Source: Candidatus Endomicrobiellum porotermitis (GTDB taxonomy: Bacteria; Elusimicrobiota; Endomicrobiia; Endomicrobiales; Endomicrobiaceae). From it: a DNA stretch of 64,000 nucleotides. Made by a program: the position numbers and the translations under genes. Below the pieces are notes generated by a model. That model made no database searches. It was given only the letters and a program-made list of their open reading frames with translations, and had not been told where the DNA came from. The stretch spans positions 1 through 64,000 of the forward strand of contig JAITQE010000026.1 in assembly GCA_031289055.1 (NCBI GenBank), read 5' to 3'. Below, one piece after another: positions 45,336-53,496 of this stretch. How positions within the stretch are numbered: position 1 is the stretch's first letter; each line of letters starts with the position of its first letter.

Positions 45336-45755
45336 TTCTTCTTTGGCGACTGCTGCTAACGTAAAGATTTGGCTAAAGTAGGGAAGGCGAAGGGCTTCTC
45401 TTTCGGTTTAAGGTGTCGTTCGCTAGTGTGGCGGCCTTGATTTGATTGTTGGTAATCAGGATCCGGTTCAGAATCGTCCCATAATTTTGGCTTCGGCTGA
45501 TGCTTAAGAATAGCTTGAGTCTGTGATAATGGATTATTAATTGTTTTAGAGTCAAGAAATCATCGCTACTAGATGGCAGTAGTGTATAATCGTTACAGCA
45601 AAAGAGTAAATGAGAAATCAGGTTTTGATAATGAGATATATATTTCACAAATATTTCACATCTTACTAAACTAACTTCGCTTTTCAAAATGTTATATTAT
45701 TACTATGTAACTTACGAGTAGTACAATAATATAAGAGGAGGATGACTAGTAAAAA
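45336..45755 (+). other. 420-base non-coding gap before the exported cluster
   Basis: No family match on either strand. A minus-strand frame of about 104 codons overlaps the promoter-like repeat and lacks coding character. The second half holds the repeated promoter-like element (45635-45700). A short inverted repeat CGCTACT/AGTAGTG at about 45564-45584 lies nearby. AGAGGAGG stands near the start of the next gene. Confidence 0.6.
45635..45700 (+). repeat. promoter-like element, copy B (repeated at 33436)
   Basis: Same element as at 33436-33500: GATATATATTTCACAAAT, TTTCACAT, CTAAA, CGCTTTT and a -10-like TATATT (45693-45698). Here it is about 60 bases before the first gene of the exported cluster, which suggests that it drives or regulates that cluster. 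The doubled TTTCACA may be a regulator site. Confidence 0.75.
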
Positions 45756-46532
45756 ATGAAAAAAGATAACAGTAAAATATTAAAAAGCACTCTTATGGTG
45801 ATGACGTTAAGTTTGTTTGTTTTTGTTGCTGAAGGGCAAGCTCAGCTTCTGCAGAGACTATCCTCTCATATCTCCGCCGGCAGAGTCTTTAAAAATCTTC
45901 TTACACCAGTTAGGGGAGCCGAACCGTTGATCCCGATTAGGGGACTAGCCGAACCATTGATCCCGCAACTGCCACTATATGGTAAATCAGTTGGCACATT
46001 ACAAGAAAATACCATAGGCGGCTTGGAAGGAGTAGTAGACTTACGGCGACAACTAAGGCAATTAGAGGAAGTAAGAGCGCAAAATGCCATAAGTTTGGCA
46101 ACAGTAACCCAAGAGAAAGAACAACAAAGAGCAGAAGTAGCGCGGTTACAAGAAGAATTAAAGCAAGTAAGAGCAAAAAGTGACGCGCAAGTAACCCAAG
46201 AGAAAGAACAGAAAAGAGCAGAAGTAGCGCGGTTACAACAACAAGTAGAAGAAGAAAGAGGAAGTCAAGTAGCAAGAACAAACAGATTTAAGATGTTAGG
46301 ATGCAAATTGGCGACTATGTTAGGAATATCAAAAGTAGCGAACATGGAATTACGTAAACAAATTAACGAAATGGAACTACAAAACGATGATATGCAATCA
46401 AAAATATCAAAAGTAGTTAGGATTGCGTGGGAAGAAGTATCGCGCTTGGAAGGGATAATAGCAGAAAAAGACGCTCAAATTTCGCAACTAAGAGAGGGGG
46501 GGGGGATTGAGGATAGAGAAAAGAAAAAGTGA
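45756..46532 (+). CDS. exported coiled-coil protein, first gene of the cluster
   Basis: 258 residues. Signal peptide KILKSTLMVMTLSLFVFVAE with likely cleavage at GQA-QLL. After it comes a short proline-rich part with a doubled EPLIP motif, then a long coiled coil (about residues 90-250) containing two copies of VTQEKEQxRAEVARLQ (29-residue period). Near the end a run of ten G (46496-46505) encodes three glycines; slippage would change the tail. No family recognised. The AGGAGG ribosome site is about 14 bases before the ATG, further than usual, and the same ATAAGAGGAGGA sequence precedes the gene at 47641. It overlaps the next frame. Confidence 0.75.
   Translation: MKKDNSKILKSTLMVMTLSLFVFVAEGQAQLLQRLSSHISAGRVFKNLLTPVRGAEPLIPIRGLAEPLIPQLPLYGKSVGTLQENTIGGLEGVVDLRRQLRQLEEVRAQNAISLATVTQEKEQQRAEVARLQEELKQVRAKSDAQVTQEKEQKRAEVARLQQQVEEERGSQVARTNRFKMLGCKLATMLGISKVANMELRKQINEMELQNDDMQSKISKVVRIAWEEVSRLEGIIAEKDAQISQLREGGGIEDREKKK
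46104..46239 (+). repeat. tandem 87-bp repeat in the coiled-coil gene
   Basis: GTAACCCAAGAGAAAGAACA starts at 46104 and again at 46191, an 87-base period (29 codons, in frame). About 48 bases of each unit match with two changes (46191-46239 in the second copy). Units of this size can change number by slippage or recombination without breaking the frame. Confidence 0.8.
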
Positions 46533-46543
46533 AGGATATTAAA

Positions 46544-47029
46544 ATGTTAAAAAAATTAATAAGTTTGGTCGTAGTTTTTACTATGTTGGTTTCAGTAAGC
46601 GGTAGAGTAATGGCGGAGGCGTTGCTTGATGAAGATGAGCAAGATATTCAAGATATTATTGAAGAAGCAAGAATAGTATTACAAGGAAATAAAAATAGGT
46701 CGGAGTTTAGTAAAAGTGAGATAGAGACTATTGAAAGAGCAATTGAAAGAGCAAGATTATTATTATTGCAAAGAAAAAAGTTTAGTGAATTTAGTGAAAA
46801 GATTACTAAAAGGGCAGGAATATTGCCAGAAAAGGAGACTTCTTTTATAGGGAAAATGATGACGGTATTGTCAAAATTTGAAAATGTTCTTTCAAAGCTT
46901 GCTAGTATGGTAGATAGTATCGTGACCGTATATGGTGGCCTCAAAGATTTAATATTGGGCGCTAAAGGAGCGTCTTTAGAAAGTTATAGATCGAAATTAT
47001 CTAAAGAAATAAAGAAAGAGGGAGAGTGA
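46544..47029 (+). CDS. exported helical protein, second gene of the cluster
   Basis: 161 residues from ATG 46544 (GAAGGA upstream); an in-frame GTG at 46529 is possible. Signal peptide MLKKLISLVVVFTMLVSVSG with cleavage at VMA-EAL; the same leader is found at 33652. The mature part is charged and helical (LDEDEQDIQDIIEEARIVLQ) with a moderately hydrophobic C-terminal helix (MTVLSKFENVLSKLASMVDS). No domain recognised. It lies four bases before the next gene. Confidence 0.7.
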   Translation: MLKKLISLVVVFTMLVSVSGRVMAEALLDEDEQDIQDIIEEARIVLQGNKNRSEFSKSEIETIERAIERARLLLLQRKKFSEFSEKITKRAGILPEKETSFIGKMMTVLSKFENVLSKLASMVDSIVTVYGGLKDLILGAKGASLESYRSKLSKEIKKEGE

Positions 47030-47032
47030 CAC

Positions 47033-47578
47033 ATGAAAAAGATAGTAAGTTTAGTAATGGCGTTAACATTGTTATGTTCGCCGCTGGAAAGAGTTTTTGC
47101 TGCGGTTACGACGGGAACGGGAATAATTAATTCAGAAAAAGCGAAAGAGTTTCAAGTTCAAGATTTTCATAGTCTGAGTCTGATAGCAGAAAACAAAAAG
47201 TGTGAAGAAGAGGCTAAAAAGAAAAAAGAAATGGAAAATGAAAGTTGGGGTGATTGGTTCGGAAAAAATAAGTCCACGGTGATTAAAACTGTATTTTGTA
47301 TTGAGGGGGTGTCGATCTTAATGAGTTCTTATGCAGGGTTTAATTCTGGATGTTTAGAATATAACTTGCATATTGATCAAATGATAGAAGAAGAACTCGA
47401 AGTACGACCTCATCATCAAAATAATCAAATAGGGTGGGGTATAAGATTAAGATCCATGGTCGCAAATTGGGCAATGGACATGGTGTTGGATACAGCATGG
47501 GCTTATGTGAAAAATTTTGTGACTAAAACAGGAACAATAGTAGCAGCAGTAACTACAGTAAGGAACTGGTTAGTATAG
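47033..47578 (+). CDS. exported membrane-associated protein, third gene of the cluster
   Basis: 181 residues. Signal peptide MKKIVSLVMALTLLCSPLER with cleavage at VFA-AVT; the leader is nearly the same as that of the next gene, while the rest is not. One hydrophobic segment (VIKTVFCIEGVSILMSSYAG) and a C-terminal region with several tryptophans follow. GAGGGAGAG precedes the ATG. No family recognised. Confidence 0.7.
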   Translation: MKKIVSLVMALTLLCSPLERVFAAVTTGTGIINSEKAKEFQVQDFHSLSLIAENKKCEEEAKKKKEMENESWGDWFGKNKSTVIKTVFCIEGVSILMSSYAGFNSGCLEYNLHIDQMIEEELEVRPHHQNNQIGWGIRLRSMVANWAMDMVLDTAWAYVKNFVTKTGTIVAAVTTVRNWLV

Positions 47579-47640
47579 CGTAGCGAACTTGTTTGGAAGT
47601 AATATTAGCTTTATCTACCATAAGAGGAGGAAGAAGATAT

Positions 47641-48042
47641 ATGAAAAGCATGTTAAGTTTGGTAATAGCGTTAGCGTTGTTATGTTCGCCGCTGGAAGGA
47701 GTTTTTGCGCAAGAACAAGAAAATAAGACTTTTTTTGAAAGACATACAATAACGTGTCTTTTTGGTTGCGTTGTTGTCCTAGTTGCTCCAAATGTATTAG
47801 CTTTTTATACTTTTAAGTCCCGAGGCTGGATTTATGCAGCGAGTACTGAACAGGGTAGAGCGAAGGAAGGTCGTCTCGCCGAGATACGCGAGACGAGACG
47901 GGCGAGAGAGCTAAGAGAGCGACAACTCGAGGAGGTAGCGGCGAGGAGAAGCACAGTACTAAAAAGAGTGGCAACGGCGGGAGTAGGAGTGCTGGGATTG
48001 ATTGGAGGAGGAATTTATTATCTGACGGGGGGAATTCGTTGA
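47641..48042 (+). CDS. exported protein, fourth gene of the cluster
   Basis: 133 residues from ATG 47641, chosen for AGAGGAGGA upstream. Signal peptide MKSMLSLVIALALLCSPLEG with cleavage at VFA-QEQ. The DNA of the leader (47677-47708) matches the third gene (47069-47100) in 31 of 32 bases, but the mature parts are unrelated. It has one hydrophobic segment (FGCVVVLVAPNVLAFY), an arginine and glutamate-rich linker and a C-terminal hydrophobic end (GVLGLIGGGIYYLTGG). It could span or insert into a membrane. Function unknown. Confidence 0.7.
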   Translation: MKSMLSLVIALALLCSPLEGVFAQEQENKTFFERHTITCLFGCVVVLVAPNVLAFYTFKSRGWIYAASTEQGRAKEGRLAEIRETRRARELRERQLEEVAARRSTVLKRVATAGVGVLGLIGGGIYYLTGGIR

Positions 48043-48054
48043 CTGACAGGATTT

Positions 48055-48287
48055 TTACGCTCCTTTTAAAAAACTGTGAAGAAGTCTTTTTAAGACTTCT
48101 TCACAAGCAAATTGACGTTTTGTTAAACTAAAGTCTTGCGTGTTTACAATAATCATAACAGGAAGTTTGTCGCCTTTAATAAAATTTAAAATCCTCTCTG
48201 TATTTCCATTTTACCACACCGCAAAAAGAAACTCCTTTATCCGTTTCTTTGCGCCGCTGCCGCTGCGAGTCGTCGTCGTTCATTCAG
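48055..48287 (-). pseudogene. unrecognised gene remnant with a frameshift, downstream of engB
   Basis: On the minus strand, ATG 48287 gives MNDDDSQRQRRKETDKGVSF then CGVVKWKYREDFKFY and a stop; in the next frame the sequence goes on as TERILNFIKGDKLPVMIIVN and then TQDFSLTKRQFACEEVLKRL before TAA at 48055. The second part has coding-like codons and a sensible beta-alpha pattern. I infer a broken gene with one frameshift. The family is not recognised. Confidence 0.45.
48068..48105 (-). terminator. terminator of the long minus-strand operon, possibly bidirectional
   Basis: A perfect 14-bp stem TGTGAAGAAGTCTT / AAGACTTCTTCACA with a three-base loop (48075-48105). On the minus strand it is followed by GTTTTTTAAAAGG, a good T run; on the plus strand the tail is weak. 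It lies between the end of the exported cluster (+) and engB (-) and within the remnant of the gene after engB. Confidence 0.7.
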
Positions 48288-48326
48288 TATCTCAGCGAGA
48301 ATTCTATCTTAAGTTTTAGGATACGT

Positions 48327-48914
48327 TCAACCCCAACAATTTAGAAATTTCCCGACGTCAGTTTGAAGATTGTCAAACCCTCGCTTGTTTTTTGCGCTTA
48401 CAGCAAATGTATTAGATTCGCCTATGCCGAAGTATTGTACGACTTTATTTTGTATTTCGTCTTGCGAAATATCTCTTGGCAGTTTATCGCACTTATTAGC
48501 AACAATTTTAAAAGAAATATTATGTTCGTCTAGCCAATATGCCATATTAAAATCTAATTCTGTCGGACCGACAAAAGCGTCTATAATTATATAAACCCTC
48601 TTCTTGCTTTTTCTTAAGATTATACAATCTTCTATCATTCTGTTCCAGAGGTTTTTCTCTTGAGGGTCTACTCTTGCAAAACCATATCCCGGCAAATCTA
48701 TTATCCACTTTTTCATGGCTGCGCTATAAATATTTATGCTTCTAGTGCGTCCCGGAGTTTTTGAAGTTCTAGCCAAATTTTTTTGGGAACACAAAGCGTT
48801 TATAACGCTGCTTTTACCTACGTTAGACCTGCCGGATAAAATAACCTCAGCCATACTTTGCGGAAGCAGTTTGGCGTTTGATTCTGCTCTAAAAAATACC
48901 GTCTTTTCAAGCAT
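48327..48914 (-). CDS. engB: ribosome-assembly GTPase EngB/YsxC
   Basis: 195 residues. G1 SGRSNVGKSSVINAL, G2 KTPGRTRSINIY, G3 IDLPGYGFA, G4 ANKCDKLP and G5 VSAKNKRG are all there. EngB helps late 50S assembly. It is the last intact gene of the long minus-strand directon. Confidence 0.96.
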   Translation of the reverse strand: MLEKTVFFRAESNAKLLPQSMAEVILSGRSNVGKSSVINALCSQKNLARTSKTPGRTRSINIYSAAMKKWIIDLPGYGFARVDPQEKNLWNRMIEDCIILRKSKKRVYIIIDAFVGPTELDFNMAYWLDEHNISFKIVANKCDKLPRDISQDEIQNKVVQYFGIGESNTFAVSAKNKRGFDNLQTDVGKFLNCWG

Positions 48915-48915
48915 T

Positions 48916-49626
48916 TTAATTTCTCATCCTCAACAAAAGCCTTAGTATTTCAAGATAAAGCCAAACAAGCGTTACCATTAAAGCAAAAGAGCCGTACCAT
49001 TCCATATATTTGGGCGCTCCGCGCTGCGCGCCGCGTTCAATTAAGTCAAAATCTATAATGAGATTTAAAGCGGCAACGGCAACTATTATAAGACTAACTA
49101 CCATGCCAAGACTAGAAGAATCTGCCAAAAATCTAAATCCCCTTGCGCCGAAAGCGCTCATAAGCAAATCTATAAGATATGCTAAAGCTATTGCAAAAGT
49201 TGAAAGTATAACGACTTTTTTAAACCTTGGCGTGGCTTTAAGCATACCGGTTTTATAAGCGGCAAGCATACAAAACAAAACGCACGTTGTTAAAAGAACA
49301 GCGCTTATGACAATGCCGGGGTGCGATTTCTCAAAATAAACGGAAATTACTCCCAAAACAAGTCCCTCGCAAACAGCGTATATTGGCGATAAAAACGGCG
49401 ATAAAGCCATTTTAAAAGCAGTGATTATTGCCAAAACAAAAGCTCCCAGCAATATTGGAACAACTAGCGGCATTATAATGGCAGGGTGAGTCCAAGAATA
49501 AAATGCGCCGGCTGCAAGCAAAACCCACAAAATTATACTCTTGTTTATGGTCCCGGACGTCGTCATAACGTCTGCGTTCCTGACAGGCGTTTGAAAAGCG
49601 CTGTCCTTTAAAAGCGGATTACTCAT
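48916..49626 (-). CDS. Bax inhibitor-1/YccA family membrane protein
   Basis: 236 residues with seven membrane segments. The N-terminal region SNPLLKDSAFQ and TTSGTINKSIILWVLLAAGA, then LSPFLSPIYAVCEGLVLGVI and the C-terminal EWYGSFALMVTLVWLYLEIL, match the YccA-type group. Role uncertain; relatives influence membrane quality control (FtsH) or calcium leak. It is one base upstream of engB. Confidence 0.9.
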   Translation of the reverse strand: MSNPLLKDSAFQTPVRNADVMTTSGTINKSIILWVLLAAGAFYSWTHPAIIMPLVVPILLGAFVLAIITAFKMALSPFLSPIYAVCEGLVLGVISVYFEKSHPGIVISAVLLTTCVLFCMLAAYKTGMLKATPRFKKVVILSTFAIALAYLIDLLMSAFGARGFRFLADSSSLGMVVSLIIVAVAALNLIIDFDLIERGAQRGAPKYMEWYGSFALMVTLVWLYLEILRLLLRMRN

Positions 49627-49628
49627 AA

Positions 49629-50066
49629 CTATCCTCCAATAATTTTATCGTAAGCTAATTTTATAATTTTCTTTTGATTGTCAAAAGAAAGAAGCTCTTT
49701 GGCTTTTTTTATATCCGCCCATTCTAGTTTTAGTATTTCATTCTCATCAAAACTCAAAGCGTCTTCTAAAGCCGTAGCAAGAAAGTAAACCGAACGCTTT
49801 TCAACCAAGCGTCTTTTGGTTTTATTTATGGCGTCGGCGATTAGATAGACGTCTTCTTGTCTGAAATTTTCAATAAATTTAACTTTTTTTATTCCCGTTT
49901 CTTCAAAAATTTCTCTGGTTGCGGTTTCAGTTTCGCTCTCGCCGTTTTCAACATGTCCTTTTGGAAAACCCCACATAGCGCTTCTCTTAGAATTGACGAG
50001 TAAAAAAACAGGCGCGCCCTTTTGCATCTTATAAACTACGGCCCCGCAGGAAGTTTCTTTGAGCAT
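49629..50066 (-). CDS. Nudix hydrolase
   Basis: 145 residues. The Nudix box is complete: GHVENGESETETATREIFEE then TGI. The N-terminal SCGAVVYKMQKGAPVFLLVN is like Ap4A pyrophosphohydrolases. It probably cleans up dinucleoside polyphosphates or damaged nucleotides. It abuts ptsI and yccA with only one or two bases between. Confidence 0.9.
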   Translation of the reverse strand: MLKETSCGAVVYKMQKGAPVFLLVNSKRSAMWGFPKGHVENGESETETATREIFEETGIKKVKFIENFRQEDVYLIADAINKTKRRLVEKRSVYFLATALEDALSFDENEILKLEWADIKKAKELLSFDNQKKIIKLAYDKIIGG

Positions 50067-51812
50067 TTATCCTTCTTGTTTCGTAAACAATTCAATCTCT
50101 TTTAAAATTGACTTACTGTCTTCTAGTTTTAAAACTTTATCAGCCATAGCGTTACAATCCGCAAAGGAAATACTTCTTATTATTTTTTTAATCGGCGCAA
50201 TTTGCATCGGCGACACGCTGAATTCATCAAGCCCCATACCTAAAATAATAGGTGTAAATTTTGGATCGCCAGCCATTTCTCCGCACATGGCGACTTTTAT
50301 TCCAGCTTTATGCCCTTCGTCAACAATACGTTTTATAAACCTCAAAATTGCCGGATGCATAGGGTCGTATAAATATGCGACATTTTCGTTAACTCTGTCC
50401 ACCGCCAGCGTATATTGTATCAAATCATTGGTTCCTATTGATACAAAATCCACTTCTTTCGCTATGGAATCAATCACCGCCACAGCCGACGGCACTTCTA
50501 TCATGGCTCCAACTTCCATATTTTCATCAAACTTTATGTTTTCTTTTCCTAAATCTTCCTTTACTTTGTCAAGAATAGCATTTGCCGCCCTTAACTCTTC
50601 AAGCCCTGAAATCATTGGATACATCAATTTTACTTTTCCTAAAACAGAGGACCTTAAGATAGCTCTCAACTGGCTTACAAATATTTCTGGATACTTAAGA
50701 CACAATCTTATGGCTCTTAAGCCTAAAAACGGATTAGATTCGCTGCCAAGATTTAACAACCCCATTTTGGCAAGTTTGTCGCCGCCCAAGTCAAACGTCC
50801 TTATTGTCGCGGCATAAGGCAGCATTTGCTGCGCTACTTTAGAATATATATCAAAATGTTCCTGTTCCGTAGGAATAGAATCGCGATTTAAATATATTAC
50901 TTCCGTTCTGTAGAGACCTACGCCCGACGCTCCGTTATTCAAAATAATCGGCACTTCATCAAAATGATCAATATTGGCAAAAACAAAAACTTCATGTTTA
51001 TCTGCAGTTTCCGCAGTTAAACTTTTAAGCTTTTTGGATTCTTTTGCGTCTGCCAATTGCAAAATATATTTATTTTTGTAATGTAGTAGTGTTTTTTGAG
51101 AAGGATTTAATATAACTTCGACTTTATCGCCGTCAACTATTATTTCTTCGCCAGTTTTAACAAGCGAAGATATATTTTTAAGCCCTAGTACGGCGGGCAT
51201 GGCAAGACCTTGAGCGATAATTGCCGTATGGGAAGTCTTGCCGCCTATATCCGTAGCGAAGCCTGAAATCTTCTTCCCTCTTACAGATACGGTGTCGGCC
51301 GGAGTCAAATTGTGCGCGATGATAATAGAACCTTCGTCTAGTTTTGCAAGATTTTTTTCTTTCTTGCCAAGAAGATTTGTAAGAATTTTCTTGCCTACAG
51401 CTTGAATATCAACTTTTCTTTCTTTAAAAAAATCGTCGTCCATATTCTCAAAAGAACGAACAATCTTATAAAGAACTTTAAAAAGAGCATATTCGGCATT
51501 GACTCCGTCGTTGATAAGTTTATACACGTCTTCTCTTAACGTAGGATCATCTAAAATCAAAATATGTACATTTGCTATATCGGCATAATTTTTTCCGAGG
51601 ACGTCGTTAATTTTACCGTACGCAACCTTGAATTCGCTTCTACTTTTCTCTATAGCCTCGTCAAAACGTTTTCTTTCAGCTTCTCTAAAAGATTTGGGAA
51701 TTTCTTTGCGAACGAAATGAAAATCTTCTTCTTCAAGAAGAAAAACTTTCCCTATGGCAATACCCGGAGCTGCGGCAATTCCTTTTAAAATTATATCTTT
51801 ATCAACGAACAT
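50067..51812 (-). CDS. ptsI: PTS enzyme I
   Basis: 581 residues. The phosphorylated histidine is in GGKTSHTAIIAQGLAMPAVL; the PEP-binding domain has NNGASGVGLYRTEVIYLNRD, NPFLGLRAIRLCLKYPEIF, MVEVPSA-like MIEVPSAVAVID and FVSIGTNDLIQYTLAVDR, with the C-terminal catalytic cysteine in VAMCGEMAGD. It takes phosphate from PEP and passes it to HPr. It lies in one transcript with ptsH and the mannose-type EII genes. Confidence 0.97.
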   Translation of the reverse strand: MFVDKDIILKGIAAAPGIAIGKVFLLEEEDFHFVRKEIPKSFREAERKRFDEAIEKSRSEFKVAYGKINDVLGKNYADIANVHILILDDPTLREDVYKLINDGVNAEYALFKVLYKIVRSFENMDDDFFKERKVDIQAVGKKILTNLLGKKEKNLAKLDEGSIIIAHNLTPADTVSVRGKKISGFATDIGGKTSHTAIIAQGLAMPAVLGLKNISSLVKTGEEIIVDGDKVEVILNPSQKTLLHYKNKYILQLADAKESKKLKSLTAETADKHEVFVFANIDHFDEVPIILNNGASGVGLYRTEVIYLNRDSIPTEQEHFDIYSKVAQQMLPYAATIRTFDLGGDKLAKMGLLNLGSESNPFLGLRAIRLCLKYPEIFVSQLRAILRSSVLGKVKLMYPMISGLEELRAANAILDKVKEDLGKENIKFDENMEVGAMIEVPSAVAVIDSIAKEVDFVSIGTNDLIQYTLAVDRVNENVAYLYDPMHPAILRFIKRIVDEGHKAGIKVAMCGEMAGDPKFTPIILGMGLDEFSVSPMQIAPIKKIIRSISFADCNAMADKVLKLEDSKSILKEIELFTKQEG

Positions 51813-51820
51813 GAACGCTC

Positions 51821-52084
51821 CTATTCGCTAAATTTTGAATTGAACAAACTTTCTATGGCGGCGATAGTCTCGCCTTCGTCAGGACCGTCTACGACGAATT
51901 TTAATTCGCTTCCGCAAGCGGCGGCTAACGCCATAACGCCCATTACGCTCTTAGCGTCAACCTCAAAATCATCTTTTAAAATTTTAACGCCTGATTGATA
52001 TTTATTTAGAGTCTGCACGAGAGTCGCCGCAGGTCTTGCATGTAGCCCTGACTTGTTTGAAACAACTATAATCTTTTCTTTCAT
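51821..52084 (-). CDS. ptsH: PTS phosphocarrier protein HPr
   Basis: 87 residues. The phospho-acceptor histidine is in SGLHARPAATL and the regulatory serine site is AKSVMGVMALA, which matches the HPr kinase target Ser46. hprK is found upstream in the same directon, so serine phosphorylation control is probably in use. Confidence 0.96.
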   Translation of the reverse strand: MKEKIIVVSNKSGLHARPAATLVQTLNKYQSGVKILKDDFEVDAKSVMGVMALAAACGSELKFVVDGPDEGETIAAIESLFNSKFSE

Positions 52085-52087
52085 TTT

Positions 52088-52858
52088 TTATATTCCTAAA
52101 ACAGACATTATTATACATATAGCTAAAACAGAAAACATAGAAAATAAAGGTCCAAATTTATTAGACGCAAAAAACGATAATAAGAAAATCGCTATATATG
52201 CGAGTAAGTCAATATCGCCTGAATTAAAAAGCCTGCCTTCGCTGCTAAAACCAAAAACAGCCAAATATAGAGAAAAAGCCGCCATAGCCATTACAAAAAC
52301 TCCAAAACGAACAGAATCTGACGTTGATTTAAAACGAGCCAAAATTTTCATACTATTGGAAGAATACTTAAAACCTTCGTATAGAAAACGAATCCTAGTT
52401 TTCAACTGCAAGAAATTGTAAAGCGATATGAAAATAATTGGCGCTAAAATAATATATTCTGATCGTCTCTTGGCAAACATAACCATTATAAACATGCTTA
52501 AAAATGACAACATCGGTCTAAGTTCTCCATAGAAAAAGGGATCGCCTATCGCTGCAAGAGGACCTGCCATATTGCTTTTAACTCTGTTCATATTGCGTAT
52601 TGTCTCTTTGCGATTAGCTGGCTCCATTTTAGCTATTTTTTTCTCCATATTGGCAACTATTCCCACTATTATGCCAACCATATACGGTTGAGAATTAAAG
52701 TATCCTACGTGCCTTAAAAGAGCTTCTTTTTTTTCTTTTTCTACAGCGTAAAGTCTGTCAAAAAACGGTCTTAATATGAAAACAAAACCTATATTTTGCA
52801 TTCGCTCGTAATTCCACAATGCCTGCAGAAAAAAACTTCTTATGAAAAGTTTAATCAT
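52088..52858 (-). CDS. PTS mannose-family IID component
   Basis: 256 residues. Family motifs are SFFLQALWNYERMQNIGFVF, HVGYFNSQPYMVGIIVGIVA and AGPLAAIGDPFFYGELRPML, followed by a C-terminal membrane segment. IID works with IIC as the membrane channel. It overlaps the IIC end by eight bases. The sugar (mannose, glucose, GlcN or others) cannot be read from sequence. Confidence 0.93.
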   Translation of the reverse strand: MIKLFIRSFFLQALWNYERMQNIGFVFILRPFFDRLYAVEKEKKEALLRHVGYFNSQPYMVGIIVGIVANMEKKIAKMEPANRKETIRNMNRVKSNMAGPLAAIGDPFFYGELRPMLSFLSMFIMVMFAKRRSEYIILAPIIFISLYNFLQLKTRIRFLYEGFKYSSNSMKILARFKSTSDSVRFGVFVMAMAAFSLYLAVFGFSSEGRLFNSGDIDLLAYIAIFLLSFFASNKFGPLFSMFSVLAICIIMSVLGI

Positions 52859-53492
52859 TTCCGGAATTCCCCAAAAACAAAACTCTTATATTGGTCATAT
52901 TATACGCCACTCCAAAACCTGCCGCTGGAAACAAATACCAAGCCTTTGCCAGCCCGGATAAAACATATTTTGGCAATTCTGCATAAATATCGCAAAACAG
53001 TTTGCCTCCGATTGCAATAGCAAACAAATAAAACAAAAAAGCTCTTAAGAGAAAGAAAAGTAGTCCTGACCAAATGCCAATTTCTATACGCCAAATTTTA
53101 GCATCTTTAATACCGTCTTCCACCCAATGCATTATTTTAACGTTAAGCTTCCTTCCCAATATGTCAATCCATCTATACAAATAAGCAAACGGAATTGCTA
53201 AAAGTATGCCTAAAATCGTCGCGTCTTTAAAACCGGGGAAATACGCGCATGTCCAAAAAGTGGATAAAATGCCTATCATTGAAATATCTGGAATAACAGC
53301 TACTCCCATAGGAACGGTTTTTATCCAAAATAATTCCGATATAATACCTATGCAAAGACCCGTAATTACATCTCCTGCAAAAAAACCGATAATCGGAGCG
53401 CAAAATATGGGGCGATAAATCATAAACTGTCCGAAAGCCGTTATATCTGCGCTGCAGAAAGCCCCGATAAAAGAAACAAGAAAAATATTCAC
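52851..53492 (-). CDS. PTS mannose-family IIC component
   Basis: 213 residues from GTG 53492, several membrane segments. FLVSFIGAFCSADITAFGQF, PIIGFFAGDVITGLCIGIIS and FWIKTVPMGVAVIPDISMIG follow the IIC pattern. Somewhat shorter than typical IIC proteins (about 260). It is four bases downstream of the GH57 pseudogene. Confidence 0.88.
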   Translation of the reverse strand: MNIFLVSFIGAFCSADITAFGQFMIYRPIFCAPIIGFFAGDVITGLCIGIISELFWIKTVPMGVAVIPDISMIGILSTFWTCAYFPGFKDATILGILLAIPFAYLYRWIDILGRKLNVKIMHWVEDGIKDAKIWRIEIGIWSGLLFFLLRAFLFYLFAIAIGGKLFCDIYAELPKYVLSGLAKAWYLFPAAGFGVAYNMTNIRVLFLGNSGND

Positions 53493-53496
53493 GATT

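Noticed and set aside
45373..45687. 104-codon minus-strand ORF in the gap before the exported cluster
   Set aside because: It runs through the repeated promoter-like element, has no ribosome site, no family pattern and low-complexity composition; better explained as chance.
50059..50817. 252-codon plus-strand ORF opposite ptsI
   Set aside because: It lies antisense to the highly conserved enzyme I gene and gives no protein-like motifs.
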